This document shows positions 22,801-31,011 of a stretch of 64,000 nt of DNA, one piece after another. The translations under genes were made by a program, and so were the position numbers. Source of the stretch: Tubulanus polymorphus (taxonomy: Eukaryota > Nemertea > Palaeonemertea > Tubulaniformes > Tubulanidae); the NCBI RefSeq assembly GCF_964204645.1, contig NC_134026.1:5208001-5272000 (forward strand), in the 5' to 3' direction. Under the pieces are notes generated by a model. The model had not been told where the DNA came from. It did not search any database and saw only the letters and a program-made list of their open reading frames with translations. Position 1 is the stretch's first letter; each line of letters begins with the position of its first letter.

Positions 22801-24462
22801 CTTCCGGGGGCTACCTCAACGAGACACCGAGTGGTACTACCCATTTCACTGACTGATGGAACCATAGGAGTCATACATCAGGGATTTGCCGGGAAACATC
22901 TCGGTACCAAAAAGACAGAGTGCAAAATTAGGGAAAGATTCTGGGTATTAGGCCTCTCAGCTAGGGTCAGGGATTTTGTTCGGGGCTGCAAAACTTGCCA
23001 AGAGTGCAAGTCCCCGTCCAAACTACCAAAAGCCCCAATGATGTCTACACCGGTAGGGCGACGCTTCCAGCGTGTACATATAGACATCGTGGGCCCATTA
23101 CCGAGAACCCGCCGCGGCAATGTCTACATTCTAGTGGCTCAAGATGCATTCACTAAGTGGCCCGAAGCATGGCCAATTCGCACGGAAAAGGCCTCCGTGG
23201 TGGCACGTGCCCTTGTGAACGAGTGGGTCACCCGTTACGGCTGCCCTGAATCCATCCACTCGGACAAAGGCACGAACTTCGAGTCGAAAGTTTTCATGGA
23301 GATGTGTAGGATCTTGGCTATTGAAAAGACCAGAACCACTGCCTACCATCCTATGGGCAATGGGCAGGTGGAAAATTTCAATAAGTCCCTGAAGGCCATG
23401 CTGACTACAGCCGTCAATGAGTGTGGAACAAACTGGGACGAGGAACTACCAGCGTGTTTGATGGCATTTCGTTCAAGCGTCCAGCACTCCACTCTTGAAA
23501 CGCCGTTCTACTTGATGTACGCCGAGGAAATGTCACTACCAATCGACATCAGCGTAGGCTTGCCCGAGGACCACCAACCAAGGACTAAGTATGGCATGGA
23601 CCTCTCTGACCGCCTCACTAAGTCACACAACATTGTTCGTGATCGACTAGTGATGGCACAAAGGCGTCAGAAAATGGACTATGACCGTTTCGCAAAACGC
23701 GGGGGTTACAAGGTCGGGGATCGCGTGTGGCTGATGAGCCATTTCTTGAAGAAGGACGAGGCATCTAAGTTCCACCGGAAATGGAAAGGGCCTTACGTCG
23801 TGACCGAGAGACTATCGGAGGTGAATTACAGGGTTGTCCTGGAACCAGGCGCCGATCCGAGGGCGGTGAAGAGAAAGCGGGTTGTGCACTTCAATGATAT
23901 GAAACCGTGCTTCCTGTCTAGTGAGACCGTGACCATAGGTCATAAAAAACCTAGACAGGAACCGGTTAAAATGACCGATCCCGAGGAGCAACCAACCCTC
24001 AATGACGACGAGGGGGAGGAAGATGAAGACTGTGTCTGGACACGGTCACACCCCGAGACAACGGCAGTTATTCAAGAACCTCTTGTAACAAACCCTTCCC
24101 AAAACCATCGCGAGCCTCCTACTCAAAACCGCTCCAAGCCTGGGCCTTCGAACATTACAAACACTGAGGGGCACAGAAGACTCAGGCCCAGAGTAGGGAT
24201 CAGGCGCCCTAGTCGGTTCGTAAACTCATGTACAGTCAATAACGATGATTCGCTAGCCAACCAAAATAGGGCCTCAGACCCTTTGGTGGATCCAAACACA
24301 CTTATAGGACCTCCAGTCGCCTCGGACAAGATTGAGCAGAACAACATTTTTGATATAGAACTGATCCAAAATTGCCAGAAATGTCGCGAAGTTCGGTCCC
24401 GGATTAACATGAGGAAAGGCTACTGGTTAGAAATGGGCCGGTACCTTAAATCAAAGGGTTAA
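19804..24462 (+). CDS. pol: Retrotransposon Pol: protease, reverse transcriptase, RNase H, integrase
   Basis: Open from 19804 (after an in-frame TAA); first Met at 19918 gives 1514 aa, the numbering used here. The aspartic protease has LLDTGASCTII (Asp160). RT has LCCDYRRLND, then the active site YLDD (residues 595-598) and a KFLGHVVS-type thumb. RNase H has FILDCDASNWAIGG and TDHAALKWL. Integrase has an HHCC zinc finger H987-X6-H994-X29-C1024-X2-C1027 and the DD35E triad D1056, D1116, E1152 (35 residues between the last two), then a GPY/F-type module (HRKWKGPYVV). About 200 residues follow beyond GPY/F: acidic, low-complexity, ending with a CQKC-containing basic tail. The protease-RT-RH-IN order defines Ty3/gypsy. 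Translation is probably by -1 frameshift from gag. All active-site motifs are intact. Confidence 0.97.
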   Translation, partial: GKPGKRETGFSGGQWKPHQEIVPPVPLYIPPARRRKNRMNTANGLTCDASRDAPIDGYHHTSSTTVRPSNHIQMISRPSNHIQTTPQDGYVVAGPACDSSGDTPTDGPHPTRTITVRPPQHTQSIEENRRDPSENSEAPSPATENTCHKLRDTKVQTTGTGPAQTSLVTNIGTVRLHASGLFCDAVVNDHSKAVVLLDTGASCTIIRGSVWDSSSPTGEAAALRPIEGIVTTATGQPMELRGLADVCLRVGTEEFHVPMIVSEDLAQDCLLGSDFFEKYGCNIDYRNKVLRFGSLSEVPVRQSPKRASACRVFISKSQIIPAGSEVVVNGYMKRSYAHNNSTSGMISSCGRNNFCTGKTLVVPEANQITVRLANFSDEACRVDRGQTIGLFCPLQSVDIMTIDDHAQNPSTPKIQLQGGDNTEFKDLLRELKIDQLEIPTDMKTQLVDIIRELKSVFSMGDFDIGRTDSLEFEIDTGDHPPIKQHPRRLPPGRRAFVEGTTKELLEHDLIRPSTSPWSSPIVLAKKADGSLRLCCDYRRLNDATVKDAHPLGRIDSTLEALSGATWFSSLDLTSGYWQVPIKESDKHKTAFTTENHLFEWNVMPFGVCNAPASFSRLMAMVLDDVAWKTCLIYLDDVVVFSHDLPTHLTRLQEVFRCFQKAGLKLKPRKCSLFQRRLKFLGHVVSEAGVETDGAKCDRVRDWPTPTSVTELRSFLGLVTYYSQFIKDFADLTAPLHRLTRKNEPFVWTFKQQLAFDGLKEKLTSSPILAFPDFSEGAGEFILDCDASNWAIGGVLSQLQHDGSERVIEYSSRTLKGGEENYCATRREMLALVDMIDHFRHHLLGRKFKVRTDHAALKWLQTFKNPEGQVARWLERLSEYDFVIEHRAGSKHLNADALSRIPKRQRKHGDCPTCGDTGPSIYQVTAKHQGDLTAHSTGLSRNKIIEAQVNDPEISEIREFLAGDGVKDKKRLQRCGRTARSLYSLVERLELLDGILALKPLPGATSTRHRVVLPISLTDGTIGVIHQGFAGKHLGTKKTECKIRERFWVLGLSARVRDFVRGCKTCQECKSPSKLPKAPMMSTPVGRRFQRVHIDIVGPLPRTRRGNVYILVAQDAFTKWPEAWPIRTEKASVVARALVNEWVTRYGCPESIHSDKGTNFESKVFMEMCRILAIEKTRTTAYHPMGNGQVENFNKSLKAMLTTAVNECGTNWDEELPACLMAFRSSVQHSTLETPFYLMYAEEMSLPIDISVGLPEDHQPRTKYGMDLSDRLTKSHNIVRDRLVMAQRRQKMDYDRFAKRGGYKVGDRVWLMSHFLKKDEASKFHRKWKGPYVVTERLSEVNYRVVLEPGADPRAVKRKRVVHFNDMKPCFLSSETVTIGHKKPRQEPVKMTDPEEQPTLNDDEGEEDEDCVWTRSHPETTAVIQEPLVTNPSQNHREPPTQNRSKPGPSNITNTEGHRRLRPRVGIRRPSRFVNSCTVNNDDSLANQNRASDPLVDPNTLIGPPVASDKIEQNNIFDIELIQNCQKCREVRSRINMRKGYWLEMGRYLKSKG
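19828..19876 (+). promoter_or_regulatory. Candidate -1 ribosomal frameshift signal
   Basis: In the gag frame the codons read cgG GGT TTT, a canonical X XXY YYZ slippery heptamer (GGGTTTT, 19828-19834). Directly after it CAGGGGGG (19835-19842) can pair with CCCCCCTG (19869-19876), an 8-bp GC-rich stem with a 26-nt loop. Pol is in the -1 frame relative to gag and open from 19804, so a slip here yields Gag-Pol. The spacer between heptamer and stem is shorter than usual, so partial melting or a pseudoknot may be needed. Confidence 0.6.
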
Positions 24463-24708
24463 ATCCTATATATATATTTAGTACCCTTGTATATAACCCT
24501 GCCTATATATTTACTTAGTTTTAGTAGACAGTTTATTATCATTTGTAACTGGTGGTGACTAGGATTTCAGACCCCTTGCACCTCCTGATGGTATGCTTGG
24601 GACCACCCACCTTGCATGATTCGGGTGGTATCTGAATGAACAGAATCTCCGCCATTTAGTCTTGTCGTTGCAGCCAACTCATGTTTTGAACTATTTATCG
24701 TTTCTAGC
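24463..24708 (+). promoter_or_regulatory. Pol-ORF3 spacer with TATA-like run and splice-acceptor-like site
   Basis: 246 bp without coding signal. It contains CTATATATATATTTAG at about 24467 (TATA-like) and ends TATTTATCGTTTCTAG|C ahead of the ORF3 ATG (24709): a pyrimidine-rich tract plus AG placing the ATG one base into a putative exon. A second acceptor-like site, TTGTCGTTGCAG, is about 40 bases upstream. Either splicing or an internal promoter could give ORF3 its own mRNA; which one is not decidable from sequence. Confidence 0.4.
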
Positions 24709-25542
24709 ATGGACTGTATCGAGTTAGACCAGTTATCTAGCCTCCACGAGGCGACACAGACCCTTAAACGGCAGGTCTCGAAAGAAGTCTGTTCCACCCT
24801 TCACAGACAGGACAAGACCCTCAGCGAATTGAGAGCCAAGATGGGCAGACTTTATAACTCTGCCATAGAACAGTCGTTTGTGGAGGATCCTGGTCGCATA
24901 GTAACCGGTGCGGTAGTAACCGGTCTCAAGACGACAAAGACCCGACGTTTTCGGCCGAAGATGAGCACAGCTGCATTTGAGTACATCAGCCAGGAACTAG
25001 TGAACGCCCTGGCCGAATGTGGTGGTGACTCCTCGTACATCTGGTCGAAACTTGGAGACTTGAAACAGAGGGCAGTTGAGGACTTACCAATCGTGTTGCT
25101 GGGAGACTCGATGTTTACGGGGCTAAAGGCCAGCGGCGGTTTGATTCCAATTTGCCACCCTGGTGAACGACTCGGTGATTTGTTGGAGTACCTCCCACAT
25201 GTATCCTTTAGGGCAAGAGCGATTGTGGTCACGCATGGTATGAACCATGCCGGCGATTATGGCAGGACGACAGAGGAGTTGGCGGAAGTTTTGGCGCTAC
25301 TCAAGGGCAAGCACCCTTCTGTTCCCCTTTTCCACCTACAGACCCCTGTCCCTCCTTGCTGGCGTGGTGACCACAATCGGGTAAACAACATCAACCGGGT
25401 TAACGTCTTCGCCCTCCGTGCCGGGTTCCAACAGGCCGACCATCCAGATATCCCGGATTCTGATTTTGTGGGGATCCACTACAAAAAGTCGGCCATGCAC
25501 TATGTCTGTCGGGAAATAATCCGTGTGGTAGATCGCGCCTGA
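24709..25542 (+). CDS. Retrotransposon ORF3: coiled coil plus SGNH/GDSL-hydrolase-like domain
   Basis: 277 aa in the env position, unlike any retroviral Env I know: no signal peptide, no transmembrane segment. Residues ~8-55 are charged and helical (coiled-coil-like). From ~127 the sequence follows SGNH hydrolase blocks. Block I is IVLLGDSMFTGL (nucleophile Ser134 in GDS); a Gly-bearing PGERLGDLLEYLP segment stands for block II; block III is THGMNHAGD (Gly177, Asn179). Then come a QTPVPPCWRG loop and an NRVNVFALRAGF helix, and finally SDFVGIHYKKSAMH with His257 and Asp252 (five residues apart rather than the usual three). SGNH enzymes are esterases/lipases or acetylhydrolases; substrate here is unknown. 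The non-canonical Asp-His spacing leaves activity uncertain. Esterase-like domains are known in ORF1 of some CR1-like LINEs, so a lipid- or membrane-directed or RNP role is conceivable. Confidence 0.85.
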   Translation: MDCIELDQLSSLHEATQTLKRQVSKEVCSTLHRQDKTLSELRAKMGRLYNSAIEQSFVEDPGRIVTGAVVTGLKTTKTRRFRPKMSTAAFEYISQELVNALAECGGDSSYIWSKLGDLKQRAVEDLPIVLLGDSMFTGLKASGGLIPICHPGERLGDLLEYLPHVSFRARAIVVTHGMNHAGDYGRTTEELAEVLALLKGKHPSVPLFHLQTPVPPCWRGDHNRVNNINRVNVFALRAGFQQADHPDIPDSDFVGIHYKKSAMHYVCREIIRVVDRA

Positions 25543-26042
25543 ATGTGTTTCCTTCGGTACCTAACGATGGTTCACCTGGAGTCGCTTATTCTTTGTAATG
25601 TTAGTGACAAAAAGCCATTCAGTCCAAATACTACCACACGTGACCCCCCAGATGTAGCACACCCCATTGCGAACAGTTTCTTTCCGTTTTCTTTTGATTG
25701 TATTTTTCAGCTTCCCAGGACGAGGAACAGTGGCAGAGGGGCAAGCCAAGTGCAGTGTCCATTGGCCGTATCTACCTTTTGATGGTATAGATATTTTTGG
25801 TTAGACACTACGCTTAGGTGCGCCCCGAAAACAAACCACAAACCATTAGTGAAGATCGAAAGCTGCATGTATTATCATCACTGAGATGCAACCCTAATGC
25901 GAAACAACGACTACGCCATGTTAGATGTCTACTGTATCCAGAGCCGAGAAGTTTGGAGCTTAATATACTTTAATAAGGACTATAATTTAATTTGTGTAGA
26001 TATTTTGACTATATATTCCTGTTCAAATAGGAGTTTGAACAA
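25543..26042 (+). other. 3' untranslated part of the retrotransposon
   Basis: About 500 bp between ORF3 and the polypurine tract. Short open frames occur (25543-25782, 25897 onward into the LTR) but show no domain. An acceptor-like TTTTTCAG is at about 25711. Nothing else recognised. Confidence 0.5.
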
Positions 26043-26058
26043 GTTGAAGGGGGGGTGG
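26043..26058 (+). promoter_or_regulatory. Polypurine tract
   Basis: GTTGAAGGGGGGGTGG lies directly before the TGTG start of the 3' LTR, the position and composition of a plus-strand primer. Confidence 0.85.
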
Positions 26059-26250
26059 TGTGATGGAATATGTCCATCAGTCGTTTTCTATGTTGTAACT
26101 GGAGGGTGCTGCCCTCTCTCTCGAAAATACAGAACAATAGGTGATTGTGTTAATATCTTTTGTCCGCCTTTTTACTGGTTTTTGGGCTCTCAGAGTCGAT
26201 ATTTGGAGGAAACTTCTACTGTGGAACAGGCAGAATAGGACCTCGTTACA
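26059..26250 (+). repeat. 3' LTR
   Basis: 192 bp, reads identical to 18312-18503; followed by the right target duplication CAAA (26251-26254). Confidence 0.97.
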
Positions 26251-26671
26251 CAAAATGAAGTCGAATTGTCATTTCAAACAGCATAATAAGAGTAATTTAT
26301 TGTACATAGTGAATCAATCTCGACTGCAGTGGTCTATTACTGGGCAGAAAATCTGCGCGTTGGCCATCTGCTGTGCGAACCTTCTCAAAATCTATTAAAT
26401 GCTGACAATACATTTCACACTGACTGATGACTGCCCCGTTACGTGCACGATGATTTTTAGACGATATTTCAATAGATCTTAGCTGGAAATGATTTTAATA
26501 ATTAGAACAAGATTCATCAATTTAGAAAAAATGTATTTATTTTTTTTGAAAACACTGGGCTGCATGCAGCCATCCATCATCGTTACAGTTATTCGTCTAA
26601 TAATTACACCCACACAGTGAAATGCCTACCACGTGGCCACTGTCCTTGAACTCTTGCGAACCGAAACTCCA

Positions 26672-26938
26672 ACACTTAACTCGTAAATCGTATGGCCCTT
26701 GAGGTATTCCATGTATTCCATAATACCTCAAGGGCCATACGACTTACGAGTTACTTTTTACGACTTACGAGTTACGTTTTACGAGTTACGATTTACGTTT
26801 TACGAGTTACTTATACATTTCCTTGAATATCCGTTACGACTTCCGCTTTATGAAGTAAGTTTTTAAATCGTAAGTCGTAAAACGTAACTCGTATGTCGTA
26901 TGGCCCTTGAGGTATTCCATAAGGTATTCCATATATAT
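26672..26938. repeat. TTACG-rich repeats in inverted (foldback) arrangement
   Basis: Copies of the unit at 17998-18256 occur head to head: TATGGCCCTTGAGGTATTCC (from about 26691) faces ATACCTCAAGGGCCATACGA (from about 26723). An opposite-strand copy again ends with CCCTTGAGGTATTCC at about 26913-26927. The two outer parts can pair over more than 50 bases. The family now brackets the retrotransposon on both sides. Confidence 0.85.
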
Positions 26939-27610
26939 CTAACAAAAATGACCCGGCCGCTGCGAAGAAACTAAGTATCATTTTTGTTTGGCCTTGAAGT
27001 TGGAATTATTTATGTCACCACTTCGGGGAAGCTATGCATTTATGAGAAATAACGCTAGAGGTTTTCATCAATAAATGTTAACGTTTTTATTCTTAGATTT
27101 CAATAAATTATTCTAAAATTTAAGAAAAAAAACAGGCGGCGGCTGAATTAGGAGAGGGAGCTGTTGGGAATCAAGTAATTTATTTTTATGGCCTTATTAA
27201 AGTTCCACGATTGTTCAGCTGGCTACTGGCGCGAGTTCAACCCGGCAGTTGAACCTTCGATAACTCCATTCAACAATAAAGAGACACAATTGCGGTTTTT
27301 CAGAGTTTGTTGATATCATTAACATGCGCTATTGATCACAATTGGAATACGTCACCGGCTGACCACAGTGTGTAAGCATAGGAATTTATTCACCTCCGCT
27401 TTCTCACACTGTGCAGACATGCTTCCGTGGATTCTCCTGGCGATCATGATCCTGGCTATCTTCGCTGCGCTCCTGTTCCTGCTTCCTGAGGAACGACGTC
27501 TTTATGTTTTATGTGTTACTGTTCGTCTCCGTGTTGTCCTGCACTGTTCCGTGTTAATTAATCCGTTCTATTTTTCTGGGCCGATTTCTCTGTCGAATTT
27601 CAACATTTGC
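26939..27610 (+). other. Unassigned stretch with a hydrophobic N-terminus-like open frame
   Basis: At 27419 an ATG opens MLPWILLAIMILAIFAALLF, a convincing signal-anchor-like segment followed by LLPEERR. It could be the first exon of a small membrane protein whose later exons would lie at 28451 or further. No good donor follows, and the next 1 kb is a foldback repeat. I cannot decide whether it is a gene. Confidence 0.2.
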
Positions 27611-28413
27611 TGGAACAAAACTAATGTCCGAAAGTGTCGGCTCTCCTTCGCCGGTCACTTGTCGAGGATGTCAGACAAAGAGTCGGTCAGGAAATGGCTG
27701 CCCTCTACACGCCCTCATACGGAACACGAAAACTAGAATGACGAGGCCTCACTCTCCCCACGTATCAACAGAGTGTGCTGGGTGACGTCAATGATGGGCA
27801 AGTCAGTCGGATTGCACGGGTTAAAAATGGAGTGGTAAAGCTGGACTGTCTACTAGTATTCATTGATTCCTTTTCAGGAATTGCTTCGGGCAAAGATTTA
27901 GTCTTGTCTTGCTTTGCGTTCTAGCATTCATTGATTCCTTTTAAGGGATTGCTTCGGGGGCAGGGATTCATTTCCCTGTCTTCCTTTGCGTGCTAGGATT
28001 CATTGATTCACTGCGGGATCGCTTGCGTGCTTGCATTCATTGATTCCTTTTAAGGGATTGCTTCGGGCAGGGATTAATTTCCCTGTCTTCCTTTGAGTGT
28101 TAGTATTCATTGATTCCCTGTGGGTTGCTTCGGGCATGGATTAAGTCTTGTCTTCCTTTGAGTGCTAGTGCGGGCAATCCAGTTGCGCTGCCCTATTTTT
28201 GACTTGGGCAATTCGATATGTTTGTCAGTTACTGACGTCACCCGGCACACCCTGTCGGTAAATGGTGAAAGTAAGACGGCTTCATCCTGGTTTTCGTGAT
28301 CTGTGTGAGGACGTGTAGAGGGCAGTATATTCCTGGCTGGTTCTTTGTCTGGTGTCCTCGGCATGTGACCGGCGACGGAGAGCTGAAAAGCTTTCGGACA
28401 TTAGTTTTGTTCC
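27611..28413. repeat. Large foldback element: ~185-bp inverted arms around a minisatellite
   Basis: Left arm 27611-27796 and right arm 28229-28413 are diverged reverse complements (both contain ACAAAACTAATGTCCGAAAG, CTGCCCTCTACACG and GGTGACGTCA in the relative orientation). Both arms encode FAGHLSRMSDKES-like or related peptide with the R-L-x-F-x-G-H pattern seen near the end of LINE-type RT ORFs, so the arms may derive from a retrotransposon tail. The spacer is a 70-bp minisatellite. Confidence 0.75.
27852..28170 (+). repeat. ~70-bp minisatellite, about five diverged units
   Basis: Units begin ATTCATTGATTCC at about 27857, 27926, 27998, 28034 (a half-length spacing) and 28104. They share GGGATTGCTTCGGGCAGGGA and TGTCTTCCTTTG segments. 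The array fills the loop of the foldback. Confidence 0.85.
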
Positions 28414-28440
28414 GTACCAGGTTTTCATCGCTCTTCTTTT

Positions 28441-31011
28441 TTTTTCATTTCAGGACTCCCAAGATGAAGAAGATGCTGAAGGCGACTACAAAGAAGAAGA
28501 TGGCGAAAAAAGAACACCGAACTCGGCAATATTGAAAGTTAAGTTGATACACATGTAAATTACGATGTATGATACAGAAAGGATTGTGTAACTACAGAAT
28601 ATCGCTCTTTAACTCATTTCAGGTTAATCCGGAAAGGCCCATCTAAAATCTACCCACTAGAAGTGCCAACAAAAGACTCCACGTTGAATCAACCAAACAC
28701 CGAAAGTACTGCCGCAACCAAACCTGGCAGTCTCATCCTGCATGGCAACAGGAATGCATACATACATAAAGCTAAGTTGATTTTTCATAGATATCAAAAG
28801 CTCTGATGCAAAATTAGCAGTTTGAAATAGTGACAATCCAAACAAGATCTGAAATTCTTCTCATATTGAAATTTCAAGCCCCGTATAAAATATTGTCGGA
28901 GACAATTTTGATTATAGCTAGGAAATTAATTGATTGATTAGGTATCTAAGATGAAGATTAATTCAACATCTTCATGTTAGGTAAAGGTGCTCAAATCTAA
29001 ACCATAGGGGTTGATAAGGGGTTGACAAGGTTTCTTAAATCTGTAGAACCATGTTGACCAGGATCAATGTGTTCAATGCTGGCAGCGCACTATTCAGTTA
29101 GTTATAACATCATGATTACAAGATCATTGTATATATAAGGAGCAATATTTAGAATTACTGAAATGGATCACTGGATACAGATGTCACCATCTGTGGGTAC
29201 TAGAAAATCTCTCTTTAAGTTTATTAATTGACGATGAAGTTAATTTGATAATACGAATATGGTTTAGCCGACAATCGAAATGTATATAGGGCAATATCAC
29301 TAACTGTATGATGGGCCTGGGTTTGAATAAAAGCCTACTGGCGCCTGGGTTTCAAAGAGAAAGAGACTCATCAAGAATAAATGAAGGTAGAAGAGAAAAA
29401 CAGTAGAAAAAACGATTTGATAAGATTTATTATGCATTACTAAATTTGTTGTAACTCAGGTATTCCTAAAGATGACTATAGATGCTTCTTTAATCGAATT
29501 GCTGTTAAACTATAATAATCAACCATTGCTTAGATATCTAGAATATAGATGAATAACAATATGAGTTGAATTTCATGTACGTAAATATCATCTATTAATT
29601 GACTATTATCAAATTCTACGTATCGGTCCACATTGCTGATCTTATATGTGAATTGACATGTTCATTATGATCAGTGATATTCGAAAGGATTTTTCTGCTT
29701 ACAAGATTCTGCTCTTTTTTTAGCTAAACTACTAATCGACTAGTCGTAGAATTTACAAAATGATCTTCAACCTTGTAATATAGATATCCAAAATCTCGAT
29801 GTATTAAAATAGGCAGAAAAAAGTTAACCCCAATCAGTCGCTTTCTGACTGGTTGGAAGATTGTTTGAATGAACCGGAGCCGAATTTCCCAATTACGTGC
29901 TTGGATTTAATGAAAGAAAATTATGTAAACTCGACCGCCGATCACACAACTATATCTGTACTTCGATTTCCGATTTTGAAGAAAAAACCGCCTGTTTCGC
30001 TCCCGGCAGGTGTGGTGGGTTTGTTGGGACACCAACTCAAATCAATCAAACGAAATCTACCAATCGCCAGCAGAAGAAACAAACCAACTCAGAAGATCGT
30101 CACCGATACTCAACCAAACGAAATCTACCAATCGCCCACAGAAAAATCCAAACAACTCAGAAGATCGTCACCGATACTCAACCAATCAATCTTGAATGTA
30201 AGTTTATTTTTATGGAAATTTTTATGAACGTTATGATAAATTCTAAATGAAATATTTTGTCATTACTGGATATCTTCTTTTATTGCAGCTGGATTTCAAC
30301 TATCAGAAAATCCCAAGCTTGAGATCAACTACCCGTCCAAAATCGACCAACTGGAACAGCGCACGATGAGGCCAATTAGAATCCAACTGATTAACCAACC
30401 AACTAAGATGATCCACGCCGATTACGAACCAAGCGATTTTAAAAGGTAACTTGATATACATGAAATTATTACGATTAATTCTTATTGAAATATTTTGTCA
30501 TTACAGGATACCTTCTTTTTATCATTGCAGCTAAATTTCAACTATAAGAAAAAGTCCAGCTTGAGATCAACTACTCGTCCAAAATCAACAAACTGGAACA
30601 GGGCACAGAAGAGGCCAGAACTGAACCCAGCAATCTTAAAAGGTAAGTTGATATACATGAAATTACCAGTATATAGAAATTTCAGTCCTCATATGAATAT
30701 CATTTAATAAGTGACTATCATCAAAATCTATTTACCGGTCCACATAGCTGAGCTTTTATCTTTAAACTTTTATCTTCACTAGTCTTGAACAGTGATGAAC
30801 TAGTCCTACTACTACTACTAATTGATTATTGGGGTTTGAATTGACAATTGACGTCAATGAATTTTACTTTGTGAAAAACACGGTGGCTTGTAATTTGAAA
30901 TGACATGTAAATTATGATAAATCTGTCTGAAATGTTTTGCTTTCTTCACTTTGTTTCAGCCAAACTACATCTCGGCAATAATGGCCTGAAGAAGATACTC
31001 ACAGGTAGATG
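28441..31011 (+). pseudogene. Degenerate duplicated exon-like segments
   Basis: Several acceptor-exon-donor-like cassettes repeat. 28451-28538 (DSQDEEDAEGDYKEEDG.., then a donor mutated to GTTAAG), 30290-30448 and 30531-30641 share the sequence NY(Q/K)K..SLRSTTRPKSTNWN and end AAAAGGTAA(G/C)TTGATATACATG. A last piece at 30960-31011 joins in phase as AKLHLGNNGLKKILTGR-stop. One cassette (about 30051-30186) contains a 68-bp tandem duplication. Because 68 is not a multiple of three, and the 30290 copy has an in-frame stop, the array cannot be read as one intact protein. I read it as a decayed or lineage-specific gene built by segment duplication, or a non-coding tandem array. Confidence 0.35.

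Larger units (their letters stand above)
18312..26250 (+). mobile_element. Complete Ty3/gypsy LTR retrotransposon with a third, SGNH-like ORF
   Basis: 7939 bp from LTR to LTR. The order is 5' LTR (192 bp), tRNA-Leu-type primer site, gag, pol (protease-RT-RNase H-integrase order, hence Ty3/gypsy), ORF3, polypurine tract, 3' LTR. The LTRs read identical over 192 positions and start TG, end CA. Flanking CAAA at 18308-18311 and 26251-26254 is a 4-bp target duplication. All three ORFs are open. By these signs the insertion is recent and the element may be competent. It lies between the conserved gene at 16248-17524 and a repeat-rich desert, disrupting no recognised gene. Clade within Ty3/gypsy is not assigned. 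Confidence 0.97.

Noticed and set aside
24123-24410. Minus-strand frames inside gag and pol (several)
   Set aside because: Antisense shadows of long coding ORFs with clear retroelement domains.
24567-26042. Retroviral-type env gene in the retrotransposon
   Set aside because: The only long frame here (24709-25542) lacks a signal peptide, transmembrane helix and fusion-peptide-like segment, and matches the SGNH pattern instead.
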